Assembly: GCA_036898135.1 (NCBI GenBank)
Contig: CM072511.1
Location: 43,778,515-43,842,514 of the forward strand
DNA from: Oncomelania hupensis
Taxonomy: Eukaryota > Mollusca > Gastropoda > Littorinimorpha > Pomatiopsidae
DNA: 64,000 nucleotides
Direction: 5' to 3'
Shown here: piece after piece, positions 20,320 through 30,260 of the stretch
Position numbering within the stretch: the stretch's first letter is position 1
Layout of the letters: the number at the start of each line of letters is the position of its first letter
Notes under the pieces: model-generated
Database searches by the model: none
What the model was told of the DNA's origin: nothing
Seen by the model: only the letters and a program-made list of their open reading frames with translations
Program-made: the position numbers and the translations under genes

Positions 20320-20949
20320 CAGGGGCGGATCTTTCCATTTTTGAGGGGGTGTGCACAGCTAATGCGAAGTGGCGTAGCCACAAGCGCAAGCCTGCGAAGC
20401 AGGCGAGTGTACTAGGGGGGTCCGAGGGCATGCCCCCCCCCCCCTCCCCCCCTGAAAAATTTGAAAATAATGGTTAAAATCTGTGCAGTCTGGTGCATTT
20501 TGGGCATTATTTTAAGGACTGAAAATAGTATTGTTTTGTGCTAAAAGTCCTCTTTTAGTCCCCCCCCCCCCCACCACACACACACACAAACACCCCTCTG
20601 CAAACTCTGATGATAAAATTTACAATAGCAGAACATCTTGCATAAAGGCTTAGATTATACAAAGACAGATAAAGTTACTGCAAATAAAACAAGAAATAGC
20701 CACTCACATCAGTTTTATTCAAAACTGACCTGATGCATGTACAAGTTTGGTCACACACAAAAAAAACACAAAAAAACCCCAACTAATTTGGAGGTACATG
20801 AAACTGTGTGGTGTGAATGAGAATTAGTAATTTTTTTTCTCTTCTTTCTTCTCCTTTTCTCCCTCCTTTTCCTTTTTTTTTGTTTTTTTGTGTGACCGCC
20901 AGGGGTGTGTGCACGTGCACAAGTGGCACAAGAACAAGATCCGCCCCTG
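20320..20949. mobile_element. hAT-like element with CAGGGGCGGATC ends (630 bp)
   Basis: Perfect 12-bp terminal inverted repeats: CAGGGGCGGATC at 20320 and GATCCGCCCCTG ending at 20949. ACTAG flanks both sides, which may be part of an 8-bp hAT duplication partly hidden by the ACT microsatellite. The interior is non-coding, with C homopolymers (near 20437-20453 and 20560-20572). A shorter relative with the same termini lies at 36785-37101. Confidence 0.7.
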
Positions 20950-20959
20950 ACTAGCGAAG

Positions 20960-21165
20960 TTGTGGTCTTGATTTTGTGGTCCTGATTCGGCTCTTTGCAG
21001 TCCGCTGGACCCTGTAAGCAATGAATAACTAATTAGCTATTAATTTAACTCTGATCTCGAGTTGTCTTGATTTTGTGGTCCTGATTCGGCTCTTTGCAGT
21101 CCGCTGGACCCTGTAAGCAATGAATAATTAACTATTATTTTAACCCTGATCTCGAGTTATTAAAA
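20960..21165 (+). repeat. Tandemly duplicated family E tail (about 97-bp unit, two copies)
   Basis: TGTGGTCCTGATTCGGCTCT, then TTGCAGTCCGCTGGACCCTG and TAAGCAATGAATAA, occurs at about 20976 and again at about 21074. Each copy is followed by the same TTAAC..TGATCTCGAGTT sequence. A family E subtype tail was therefore duplicated together with its downstream flank after insertion. Confidence 0.8.
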
Positions 21166-21604
21166 AAAATTCGCTTAGCCTACTCGTCCTTCTCCGGAAA
21201 TTTAAAGATTCGAATATTATAAAGTATAGGCCTAAATATTATTAATTAGAATATATATAGTTTATACATTTATTTACGTATAAAACAAACAATACAGGTC
21301 TAATAATTATATTCAGTTAGTGAGCTTCTTCGCTGCGCGGAGACCGGCTTATAATATATAATGTAGATTAAGCCTATGTATACTGTATAACAGTGTCTAC
21401 TTGGTTCTAGGCAGGAAATGGGGAATGATATTATTAACCTACTGCTGAGAACTAACAAAATGCAAATCAAGAAACGCAACTATTAAATATGGTCGATAAT
21501 AATTATGCTCATATTAACAAAGTATACCGTTGCGAAATGCTAAATCTGTGTAAATCGAACAGAATTAGAAGCAACAGCGATCATTTTTAATGTCAACTAG
21601 TCGT
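21166..21604. other. Unassigned AT-rich sequence
   Basis: No gene or named repeat seen. Confidence 0.4.
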
Positions 21605-21720
21605 AGTCATGCAAGCATCATTTCGTAACACATCGGAGAGCTTCGTTCGACTTCGGTGATTGCCTTTTTGGGCGAATGACTGGAACTAGGTTGGAAAAAA
21701 CAAGTTTGCTTACGGGACAC
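21605..21720 (-). repeat. Inverted copy of the unnamed repeat at 18715
   Basis: The minus strand reads GTTTTTTCCAACCTAGTTCC, then AGTCATTCGCCCAAAAAGGC and GAAGCTCTCCGATG, matching 18715-18840 except for substitutions and a missing 14-bp stretch. Confidence 0.65.
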
Positions 21721-22052
21721 CTCATCCCCTCTTGCTCCAGTTACTTCCACTGCAAAAGAAACCGTTGATCAGGCGCTAGTGCATCACCAGATCGTCGCGA
21801 TGCTCAGTGCAGAGATTTCTTAAGATTTGAAAGTATGTTTTACGGTCAATAAACCCATGTATTGATGTATCGGCCAGATTTCTCGTACATGTAAAAGATA
21901 AAAGATGATTAAGTGTCCTCATTTACAGCTGCGTCGTGTCTTGGGACGTAAAACACGATTTTATTACCAAAAATGAAAAATTAATGGAATGCTGACTAGC
22001 TCAAAGGCTGTCCAAAGCAGTAGAACACTGAGATACTGCAAGCATTAAAATC
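21721..22052. other. Unassigned sequence
   Basis: No gene or named repeat seen. Confidence 0.4.
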
Positions 22053-22370
22053 ATCCTATCCTATCCTATCCTATCCCGTAACTCGGAGGTCGTATGGGCA
22101 CCACAGATAATCATTTAACCAGCGTACCCCGTCTTTCCCGGTCCTCAGCAACTCAGATGGTTTTGCTCAGCGTCAAGACAGTCCATTCTCGAATGTTGTC
22201 CTCCCACCTCTTTTTCGGTCGCCCTCTTCTTCTACCTCTTTGCACTGTGCCTTGCAGGATGGTTTTTGCAAGACCTGATGATCTGGTGACGTGGCCATAC
22301 CATCGGAGTTTCCGTTTTTATCACCACTGTGAGCAAGTCATCGTGTTGTCCAATTGCTTGTGTGAAGGTC
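22053..22370 (-). mobile_element. RTE-type LINE, 3' fragment (R3)
   Basis: The TATCC pentamer tail (22053-22078) leads, on the minus strand, into the RTE 3' end and C-terminal coding: VKK-like, RKLRWYGHVTR, SGLAKTILQGTVQ, GRPKKRWEDNIRE. It is 5'-truncated near 22370 with small indels. It lacks the TGLTLSEA context present in other copies. Confidence 0.85.
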
Positions 22371-23569
22371 AGCAGTTTGCTGATATCTGGATCGAATCAA
22401 CGTCATCAAAGACGCACGTGCATAAATAAAGACCATCCAATATATTTTTTAATTTACCACGATTTATATATATTTTTTTGCATGAATGGTGGAGGAGGGG
22501 AGGGAGAAGAGAGTGAAGGATGGGGGTGTGAAGAAGGGGATTTGGGAGAGAGCGGGGGAGGGTGGGGAGTATGGAAAGGGAAAGAATGAAGCTATCTCAC
22601 ATAACCAATTATTGTTGTTACGTCGTGCGAAGACACATTACACAATACAATATTAGGAGGCACTGCACAAGACATATTAATCAATGTCATACGTCGACTG
22701 CCCTAGTGTGATTGCGCAGCCACATTCAGTCTTGCACAAAAGGACATGCATGTCATGAAATAGCCTTTTATAGGCCCAGGTCGTTTTTGCTTCGTCGTCA
22801 TCATGCGAACGGAAGGGCATAACATAAAATAGGTGCAGTGTGCAACCTTTCACATTACCACTACCACTGCGCGCGCACACACAGTGAACAATCACAGCTG
22901 TGTGCAGCGTGCAGTGCAGTGTCCACAGTGACTTGCCCCAGCCACTGAGACCTGAGCCACTGCCATAACCCGAGCCAGAAGGCCACTGTGGTTTTTGCAG
23001 AGCGCCAGTGCTTCCTGGCCAGTAGTCCCTGCACATCCGTTTTTCTTTTCCTCGGCCAATTATTCTCCCTTTACCTCTGCCCGTCTCTAGTCGCGCGCGC
23101 GCGTTTTGCTATACACACCCTCACGGGACCCAACCGGAAGAAAGAAGAGGACCGGAAATACTGCTAAAAATAATAGTAAATTATCTTCTCTTGTGATTTT
23201 CACTCAGTTTTCGCACAAAAAAAAGTAGAACAAGTAAGTTTAAAATAACCAGTTTTGTGGTCTAACTCGCATGAATAACCTGAACACAAAAAAGGCTGGC
23301 TTATAATAAAATGTCATCGCCCAGAAATACTACTACTACGTATTTCTCTTACGTAATAGCGATAAAAGGCAGTATTACTTCGGGGTGGGATAATAATTAT
23401 ATTTGTCATCAAACAGTACGCTATATACTCATTCACGAACAACGACCACACAGAAAAATGAAAAAAAAAAATTCAATGATCCAGTCAAATACACTGGTGC
23501 TTAATTTCTTACTTTTAGGCAATTCCTTCTAAAGATTTAGAAGTGCCGTGTCTTATTTAAACAAAAGCC
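22371..23569. other. Unassigned sequence, partly GC-rich
   Basis: 22480-22590 is G-rich. 22680-23110 is relatively GC-rich, with a 119-codon minus frame (22677-23036) rich in Gly, Ser, His and Cys that I do not recognise. A CGCGCGCGCG block sits near 23093. It could include a promoter or exon, but no splice or family evidence was found. Confidence 0.3.
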
Positions 23570-23912
23570 GCATCGGGGCGAACCTATGTGACTTGAGTAC
23601 GAGACTATTGGGGTCACCGAGGGTTTTCTCCGGGCACTCCGGTTTCCTCCCTCCCTTCAATAATGGTACTGGACGCAGTCAATATAAAATTTTAAAAATA
23701 AAAATTCTATTTTCTTTCCGTCTTCCAATAGCGATCTCCCTGCCTTTACACCACCTGTTTAAGTGATAGATGTGTATTTGTTGTATGTGTGCGTGTGAGG
23801 GTAGATGAGACAGGTAAGCGTGTATGTTGGTACAGATCGCCGCGCTTTGAGCCTGATTGATTTGGGGAAAGGCGCGAATATAGCATCCAGTATTATTATT
23901 AGTATTATTATT
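23570..23912 (+). mobile_element. SINE A lacking most of its tRNA head
   Basis: Starts at GGGGCGAACCTATGTGACTT (just after the B box in full copies). It continues through GTTTTCTCCGGGCACTCCGG, CCGTCTTCCAATAGCGATCT and GATCGCCGCGCTTTGAGCCT, and ends in TAGCATCCAG plus ATT repeats. Confidence 0.85.
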
Positions 23913-24167
23913 CCTCACCTCACTTTCAGTGGTTTCAGACGCTGCTAATGGCTTGATGACCTCGGTGGTATTGTACAGTTCTTTTTTGCCCCGATCGATC
24001 ACTTTGCATTTCCATTGTTTCTTTTCTATGCTAGTATGTTATGTTTTGTTTTTCAGCCAGTGACCGTATAAGTACCAATGCGTGCAGTGTCAAATCGGGT
24101 CATTTGTCATCCTCATTATGTTCACTGTGTAGACTTTGAAAGAAAGTGGATTTAGTTTGCTTTGTTT

Positions 24168-24171
<4 letters not shown>

Positions 24172-24215
<44 letters not shown>

Positions 24216-24245
24216 GAGAGTGTGTGTGTGTGTGTGTGTGTGAGG
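24172..24245. repeat. (AG)n and (GT)n microsatellite
   Basis: AG run followed directly by a GT run. Confidence 0.95.
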
Positions 24246-24411
24246 GTGCGTGTGTACGTACCTAACCATAACAGTGGGTTTATGCATAGGTTACACTTAC
24301 GTGCAACTGGGTTTAAAAAAATACTGGGTTCCAAAATCTGAAACTCAGTTTTTTTAAAACCGGCTTTGCAATAGGAATAACAAAAAAAAGTGTATACGCA
24401 AAGTCTGAGCG

Positions 24412-24564
24412 GTGAAACCCACAATTGCGGTTGAGTCAACTTTGAGTTTGAGCCAGTTAACATGCCGCGATGTGTGTTCCCGCTGGTCAACCAGTCGAAT
24501 ACACGCACTGTCAGGGGAAGTAACTCGGAACGCCACACGCTACGAGCCGGCTGGCAAGATGGAG
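24412..24564 (+). CDS. Candidate host gene, exon 1
   Basis: A frame open from ATG 24412 ends at a strong splice donor, CAAGATGGAG|GTACGT (donor at 24565). A second in-frame ATG (24559) lies two codons from the donor and could be the true start, leaving most of this as 5' UTR. The exon ends in phase 0. The next exon at 26579 begins in phase 0 after a good acceptor, and the two join without a stop. GC content is higher than in the flanks. I recognise no domain. A competing frame from ATG 24462 would hit a stop soon after splicing. The gene is tentative. Confidence 0.35.
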
Positions 24565-25091
24565 GTACGTGTTTTTTCGTTTTATTCAGTTGTGTTTTGT
24601 CCTTCTGTCTCTGTAAATTGTTCTTTAATCTATATTTTGTGCTTCTAGGATGTGGCTTTAAAATGTTCCCTTGTTAAAATTTCAAGCTTTTTCGGTGTGC
24701 TTTTGTACTTTTAAAATCATATCAATTTTCGTGTGGATGTTGTGGTCGATTGTCAACACAGGGTCTGCATTTTTGTTTGTTACTTTTTGAAGAACACAAA
24801 AATAAATTTGCTGCATTTTAAGCGTCCTTGTATCTGATATTAATGAAGAGTCTTGTGAAGTCTCTTGAACATTGAAACAGTTACCATGAGAAATGTATGT
24901 CTCCTTTGTTCACACTGGGGTTTTCAAAACTTGCATTTTTTCTCATTTACAAAAAAGACGGTCAGTGAAGATAGTACAAGAAGTAAATAAGGGAGGTATT
25001 GATGTGTTATTTTATTCATGTGTAGATTGATTAAATAAATGTTTAAAAATATTTTTGCAGAATAACAATTTTAGTAGGCAAAATGCAATGT

Positions 25092-26090
25092 TCCTATCCT
25101 ATCCTATCCTGTCCCATAACCCGAAGGTCGTAGGGGCACCACAGATGATCGTTTAACCAGCATACTCCATCTTTCTCTGTCCTCAGCAGCCCTCATGGCT
25201 TCGCTCAGTGTCAAACCAGTCCATTCTCGAATGTTGTCCTCCCACCTCTTTTTCGGTCTCCCCCTTCTTCTACCTCCTTGCACTGTGCCTTGCAGAATGG
25301 TCTTTGCAAGGCCTGATGATCTGGTGACGTGGCCATACCATCGGAGTTTCCGTTTCTTCACCACTGTGAGCAGGTCATCGTGTTGTCCAATGGCTTGTGT
25401 GATGGTCTGTCGGACTTCGTCGTTGGTGATGTGTTGGGTATAGGAAATGCACAGAAGTCTTCTGTAGCACCTCATCTCCATGCTTTGTATTCTTCGTTGG
25501 AGATCTGCTGTGAGGGTCCATGCTTCGCAAGCATATAGGAAGATGGAGATGACCAGAGAGCGCAGCAGTCTTACTTTGGAATGTAGACTGATGGTTCTGT
25601 CTTTCCAAATGGGCTTCAACCTTGTCAGGGCAGCAGTTGTTTGTGCGATCCTGGAGAGGACTTCCTGTCGAGACCCATTGTCTGACACAATGGCTCCTAA
25701 ATATTTGAAGCTGTGCACTGTGTTGAGGGATTGGTCTTGTACTTTGATGTCCGTGTTGATGCCATTGGTGTTGTTGGTCATCATTTTGGTCTTCTCTGCA
25801 CTTATTTCCATTCCATAAGCTCTGGAGGTGGTGTCAAGCCTCTGTACAAGCTGTTCAAGTTCTTGTTCCTCTCCAGCCAATCCATCAATATCATCCGCAA
25901 AACGAAGATTGGAGATTGCTCTGCCCCCTATGCTGACTGTGCCTTCGTGATCTGCAAGAGCATCTGACATGATGCGCTCTAGGAAGATGTTGAAGAGTGT
26001 TGGAGAGAGTAGGCATCCTTGACGCACACCGATTGTTGTTCTGAACCAGTTCCCGATGACGCTGTTATGGAGGACTGCACTGGTAGCCTG
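25092..26090 (-). mobile_element. RTE-type LINE, 1-kb 3' copy with open reading frame (R4)
   Basis: The best-preserved RTE copy. The minus strand carries an uninterrupted frame (25104 to about 26090; ORF start in flank at 26135) covering RT motifs 4-7: GVRQGCLLSPTLFN, the catalytic RFADDIDG, AYGMEISAEKTKMM and HSFKYLGA. It continues into the family-specific C-terminal tail (ITLYACEAWTL-like, RWYGHVTR, RWEDNIRE). 5'-truncated within the RT; the pentamer tail lies at 25092-25110. It sits in the predicted first intron of the candidate gene, antisense. The missing N-terminus (endonuclease and first RT motifs) makes it inactive. Confidence 0.9.
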
Positions 26091-26335
26091 CACTGTTATC
26101 ATAATAAAAAACAATAAGCTTTTAACGTGTACCATTTATTATACTGCAACTTTTATTTTTCTGTATTTTCCTTGTGTTCTGATGTAATTTAAAAAAACAC
26201 ATGTTGCAACAAACAGTAAAATACAAAATTCTGGCTGCCGTTACCTACATAAGTTATAGCTTTTGGTTTATGGTTCACCTGTCTGTTTTCCTTCGATGAA
26301 GGGAAATAGAATATGTGAAAACTGATTGATGCATT

Positions 26336-26468
26336 AAACTGCTTAACATTTGGATTTTTTGTGGAGACCAAGCGTGTTTGCCAGTATCAAATTGTTGTAT
26401 CTGGCAAACTCCAACAGTCTCAGACCCCTGTCATTTGTCTCGTTGTTGCAGTGGGGTCCACATTAATA
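26336..26468 (-). mobile_element. RTE endonuclease-region fragment (R5)
   Basis: The reverse complement matches 50278-50395 of the RTE copy R6 (shared GACAGGGGTCTGAGACTGTT, then GGAGTTTGCCAGATACAACA). It covers part of the AP-endonuclease domain. It is separate from R4 and truncated at both ends. Confidence 0.8.
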
Positions 26469-26578
26469 GCTAGAGCACCATTTTCAGATCTGCATCTACT
26501 CCATTTCCCAAATTGTTAGCTGTAATTCTGAGTAAGCATAATTATTTTAATAAATTCTGTTATTCCTTTTTTTCCCAG

Positions 26579-26715
26579 AACATCCTGTTATGCCTCGAGT
26601 TTATCCGGTTGCGGAGAAGTCGCTGTAGTCCGACGACGACCCAGGAGGCGTTTGGAAGGAAGACGTCCCACTCCATCACCATCAACATCTTCATCGCCTT
26701 CATTGTACTCATCAG
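26579..26715 (+). CDS. Candidate host gene, exon 2
   Basis: A 137-bp GC-richer block between a strong acceptor (a pyrimidine tract ending TTTTTTTCCCAG at 26578) and a donor CATCAG|GTGACA (26716). In phase 0 it reads NILLCLEFIRLRRS... to ...IFIAFIVLI plus two bases, leaving phase 2, which matches exon 3. An alternative donor 12 bases downstream (AGCTG|GTGTGT) would use a different frame rich in Arg, Pro and Ser (VVRRRPRRRLEGRRPTPS) that also joins exon 3 in its long frame, but that frame finds no ATG in exon 1. Which frame is used cannot be settled from sequence alone. Confidence 0.35.
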
Positions 26716-27160
26716 GTGACAGCTGGTGTGTGTCAGTACTTATTGAATTTTATAATATTGTTGTTCGCTTTGAAAAAAACACTCATTGATTGCTGTATAA
26801 AATCGGTGCCACAGCAAAGCAGTTAACAACTGGCAGCTCCACGCCTCAGATCAAACTGTGACCTGCTAACACAAGGTGTTGGTGGTATATTGTTTCTACA
26901 TTGCAAAGGGGGAGGTGAGGAGAGCTTGGATGAGGGAGGAGAATGGGGGGGGGGAACATTAGTGTACATGGCACAGCTAGACATCCTTGTTGAATAAGAT
27001 CAAAGTTTTAGCTCAATTTTACAGTTGTTAATGGGGCACATGAAATGCAGATTACATTATTATAATGTACACAATTCGCTCTGGGCTTTTCAGGTTGTGT
27101 AGGTATGCTTTGGATTTTAAAAAGCAGGCATGTTGAGGAACCTTTGTACTTGTGCTTTCA

Positions 27161-27556
27161 TGGGGTGGCCTCGTGGCACAGTTGATAAGTCGCCGGTTTC
27201 CTATGCCGAAGGTCGCGGGTTCGATTCCCGCAAGGGGCGAACGTATGTGACTTAGGTACGAGACTATTGAGGTCACCGAGGATTTTCTCCGGGCACTCCG
27301 GTTTCCTCCATCCCTTCAATAATGGTACAGGATGCAGTCAATATAAAAATTTCAAAAATAAAAAGTTCGATTTTCTTCCGTCTTCTAATAGCGATTTCCC
27401 TGCCTTTACACCACCTGTTTGAGTGATGTATGTGTATTTGGTGTGTGAGAGGGTAAATGAGACAGGTGAGCGTGTATGTTGGTATAGATCGCCGCGCTTT
27501 GAGCCTTGGGGAAAGGCGCGTACTTAGCATCCTGTATTATTATTTATTATTATTTA
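27161..27556 (+). mobile_element. SINE A, full length (reference copy)
   Basis: tRNA-derived head (A-box-like GTGGCACAGTTG, B box GGTTCGATTCCC), then a conserved core (TTTTCTCCGGGCACTCCGGT) and AATAATGGTACAGGATGCAG. The distal part contains CTTCCGTCTTCTAATAGCGA, CCTTTACACCACCTGTTTGA and GATCGCCGCGCTTTGAGCC, and ends AGCATCCTGT plus (ATT)n. About 395 bp, the most complete of the copies here (others at 13890, 23570 and 55065, fragments at 608 and 7690). It lies in the second predicted intron of the candidate gene, in the sense orientation. Confidence 0.88.
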
Positions 27557-28015
27557 CTGAGTAGCTAGTAAGCATAAGAGTTTCTATAACTATTTTATAA
27601 CTTGGTTGCTAGTAGCTAGTGTGTCGAAGTGGTTAGTGGGAAAAAATGCTGTCCCACTTCCTCCGGGCTTTTGTGCCCTTTTTTCCCCAACCTCTACCCC
27701 CTAAACTTTAAATGTGTTTTGCTTGTTTCTTTTACACTTTAAAGAGGGTGAGTAGTACATTCATGTACAAGAAAATTAAAGTCCCGAATATAATATTTCA
27801 TTGATGAATCAGTAGACAGTATTGTCAGTCAATCCCTTTTTGTAGTTGAGCCAGTTCAAGCCTCTACTCTTTTCAACTTCCATTCCCTTCTCCCACCCCA
27901 GGCCCACCACCCCACCCTTTGACCATCCTCATCCCTTGGTTTGAAAATGTTCTTATGCCGCTGAATTTGTTCTGTTGTTTAAACCCTGTGTTCTGATACT
28001 GCTACTTGTTCGCAG

Positions 28016-28256
28016 GAGGGCTGAAGAGCAGCATGAGGATTCTAAAGACTCTAATTCATCGGAAGGTTCAGTCAAGAAACAAGCTAGAAAAAGGCGTCAA
28101 AGCCAGCAGACCGAAATGCATACAACATCCCCATCAGCTTTGTTGCTGCCATCAGTGCTACCCCGTTCTCCAGGGTGTGAACCAAGTGCCATGAATCGTT
28201 TAGATATAGAATATATATTCAAATTTGTTTGCAAATCTATTCAAGATGAGTCCTAA
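28016..28256 (+). CDS. Candidate host gene, terminal exon 3
   Basis: Acceptor TACTTGTTCGCAG|G at 28015. In the phase set by exon 2 it reads about 80 codons, hydrophilic and rich in Ser, Glu, Lys and Gln (RAEEQHEDSKDSNSSEGS, KKQARKRRQ), then a Ser/Pro/Leu segment and a C-terminal DIEYIFKFVCKSIQDES, ending TAA... at 28254-28256. The basic cluster resembles a nuclear localisation signal. Composition and the clean stop favour real coding. No family recognised. An SINE copy begins 20 bp downstream; no clear AATAAA lies between. Confidence 0.4.
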
Positions 28257-28275
28257 ATAGTAAAAAATTGCATGT

Positions 28276-28682
28276 TTAAATAATAATAATAATGTTCGTC
28301 ATTTGTAAGGCGCCTTAGCCTAAGGATCAAGGCGCTGGCCGATACAGGATCTAACTCAAACCGCCCGAGACGCCACCCGCAGCCTTTGGGCGCATGGTCT
28401 GACGCCCGGACAACTGAGCACAATCCTGGGCAGCCAGGGATGGAGGAGAAGGACCAAGTGCATGCTGGGTGTGTTCTTGTTACCGGCACTCACCCGTCTA
28501 GGACATGAGCGTCAGGATCTTTAAAGTCCGTTATGATGGAATGCATGCGACACAGACTAGACCTCGGTTTATACTCTCATCCGAAGGAGAAGGAAAACAG
28601 GAGTAAAGTGTCTTTCCCAGGGACACAACACAATGGCCCGGCCAGGGCTTGAACCCGGGACCTTCAGTTAATGTTGTCTGTC
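28276..28682 (-). mobile_element. SINE D, near full length (tRNA-derived, LINE-like 3' tail)
   Basis: On the minus strand: B-box-containing head (GGTCCCGGGTTCAAGCCC), AAAGACACTTTACTCCTGTT, CGGATGAGAGTATAAACCGA, GACGCTCATGTCCTAGACGG, CAGGATTGTGCTCAGTTGTC, and a tail GGCCAGCGCCTTGATC..GGCGCC ending in (ATT)n. The tail resembles the 3' end of the CR1/L2-like LINE at 47767. Relatives: 40968 and 46736 (both +), 44891 (-), and a tail fragment at 56385 (-). Confidence 0.8.
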
Positions 28683-29650
28683 TGTCTGCCTTCCATCTGT
28701 GCAAAACTTTAAAGTGGCTAATTACACGAGACCTCGAAAATTATCAGTGATTGAATGACTACACTTCAAGGTCAAGGTCACAGGTTCAACAAATGTTAGT
28801 CAAGCTATGTCAATTTTCCACAAAATTTCTTGTTAATCCTAAGTTATTAATATTAACTAAACTTCAGCTTGTTTGATGCATGATAGGTATCAATGAGACG
28901 CACATGCATATTTTGTCAACCTTGCTCCAAGGTGAAGGTCATTGGAGATGTCCAAAATAATAAAATCTTTTGCTGTAGTTTATTTTATCGTACATGAGTG
29001 CATTTATAGCTGGAGGTCAAGGTCAAGAGCATCGAAATATCAAAGCTTGTATTACTTTGCATTTTAAACCCACCGTTTCAATCATTTAACTTTTTTTCTG
29101 GCATCTCATTTTTGTGTTATTTATTGGGAGTTCCATAAGGAGCATGTGAGTCATATGGACTTGCCTTTCCAGTGATTGATGGTGTTCATCATGTTCAAAG
29201 CTTTTTGAGGTGCTACTTGTCATTAAGTAATGGAAATTTACTGCTCTGTATTGTGTAGACTAGTTTTTAGGCCCGTTTTGTTATGTAGTAGATTTCTGTC
29301 TTAAACTTAAGAGAAAGCGTGGATTAATCAGGCAAAGTACCAAATTATATTTCTTTGCCAAGTTAATACATATGTTATTCTCGGGGTTCTTGTTCATCAA
29401 AAAGCAATGTCAAAACTAATGACTATATAATAATATTCTGCTCTTCACATGGTTTTATTATACCTTTGAGGTGCTGGAAAAAAAACGAATTATAAGTGGT
29501 TGCACTCAATTGATCCTTATTCAGAATATATTAACGTAACGGGAAACCATAAACAATTTATGTAAAACTTAACTATTTGAAGTTGATAAAAAAAGTAATA
29601 ATAATATATACAAATTATGCTCTACTAGACACTTTCAAAATAAAAATGTT
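28683..29650. other. Dispersed repeat region with DR0 motifs
   Basis: No gene. AGGTCAAGGTCA occurs at 28769-28780 and 29014-29025, and AGGTGAAGGTCA at 28930-28941. These are perfect or near-perfect zero-spaced direct repeats of the nuclear-receptor half-site. Similar motifs in inverted orientation occur at 31265 and 31567, so they probably belong to a mobile family rather than to a regulatory region. Confidence 0.45.
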
Positions 29651-30130
29651 AACAAATTATGTCTGTGTTATGTTGTTCATATGTTTGTTTTACATTACCA
29701 ATTCTCTGCTTTTTTATTTTTCCATTCCTCTTCTTTTCCAATGAAGATTTGTATACTTTTCCACCCTTCTCATTCTTTCTTTTCCTCTGGAGATTTTATG
29801 CTTTTTCTCCACGCTTCTCCTCATTCTTTCTATTAATTCTTTTTCATACTCCTCATACTTTTTCTTCTTTCTCCTTCTTGCCTTTTCTTCAATGATTTGA
29901 TTTAAATCTGGAAGTAAAGTAATAAATTGAACATGAAAAAATTATCCACAGTTAACATTTGAGAACGACAAGATATCTTTTTTTTTGCAGATCTTCCAGT
30001 CTGGATTCAAATTAAAAAAAAACTTTAAAACCATACAATACAAAGTAAATGTAAGCAAAGTAAATATGACAAAAATGTTTGCTTAATGCCGAATTTTTCT
30101 TTTCGATTTTTACTGACACCAGCTAATAAT
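29651..30130. other. Unassigned, pyrimidine-rich in part
   Basis: 29690-29890 is T/C-rich. The minus strand has a 60-odd-codon Lys/Arg/Glu-rich frame after an acceptor-like TACTTCCAG, but it is low complexity and unsupported. Confidence 0.35.
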
Positions 30131-30139
30131 TTATTTTTT

Positions 30140-30260
30140 GGGCTATGGGGAGAAAAAGAGGGTCATGCACTGACCTATCCAGAGGTACACTGTAACAACC
30201 TCAGACCTTTCGGTTCTCAGTTCAATGCTTTAACCACTGAGCTACCGCCCAGTTCTTAAA
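30140..30260 (-). mobile_element. tRNA-like sequence, probable SINE head
   Basis: The minus strand reads GGGCGGTAGCTCAGTGGTTA (A box) and, after a plausible anticodon arm, GGTCTGAGGTTGTTAC where a B box should be. The B box is decayed (no TTCGA core), so it is not a functional tRNA gene. Confidence 0.45.

Noticed and set aside
22677..23036. 119-codon minus-strand frame
   Set aside because: Unusual composition, no recognisable motif, no splice or start context; kept only as an unassigned GC-rich region.
27161..27245. Possible tRNA gene
   Set aside because: It is the head of SINE A, followed by the conserved SINE body; folding of the acceptor stem is poor.
29700..29895. Minus-strand Lys/Arg/Glu-rich open frame after an acceptor-like site
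   Set aside because: Purine-rich low complexity; no partner exon or conserved motif.
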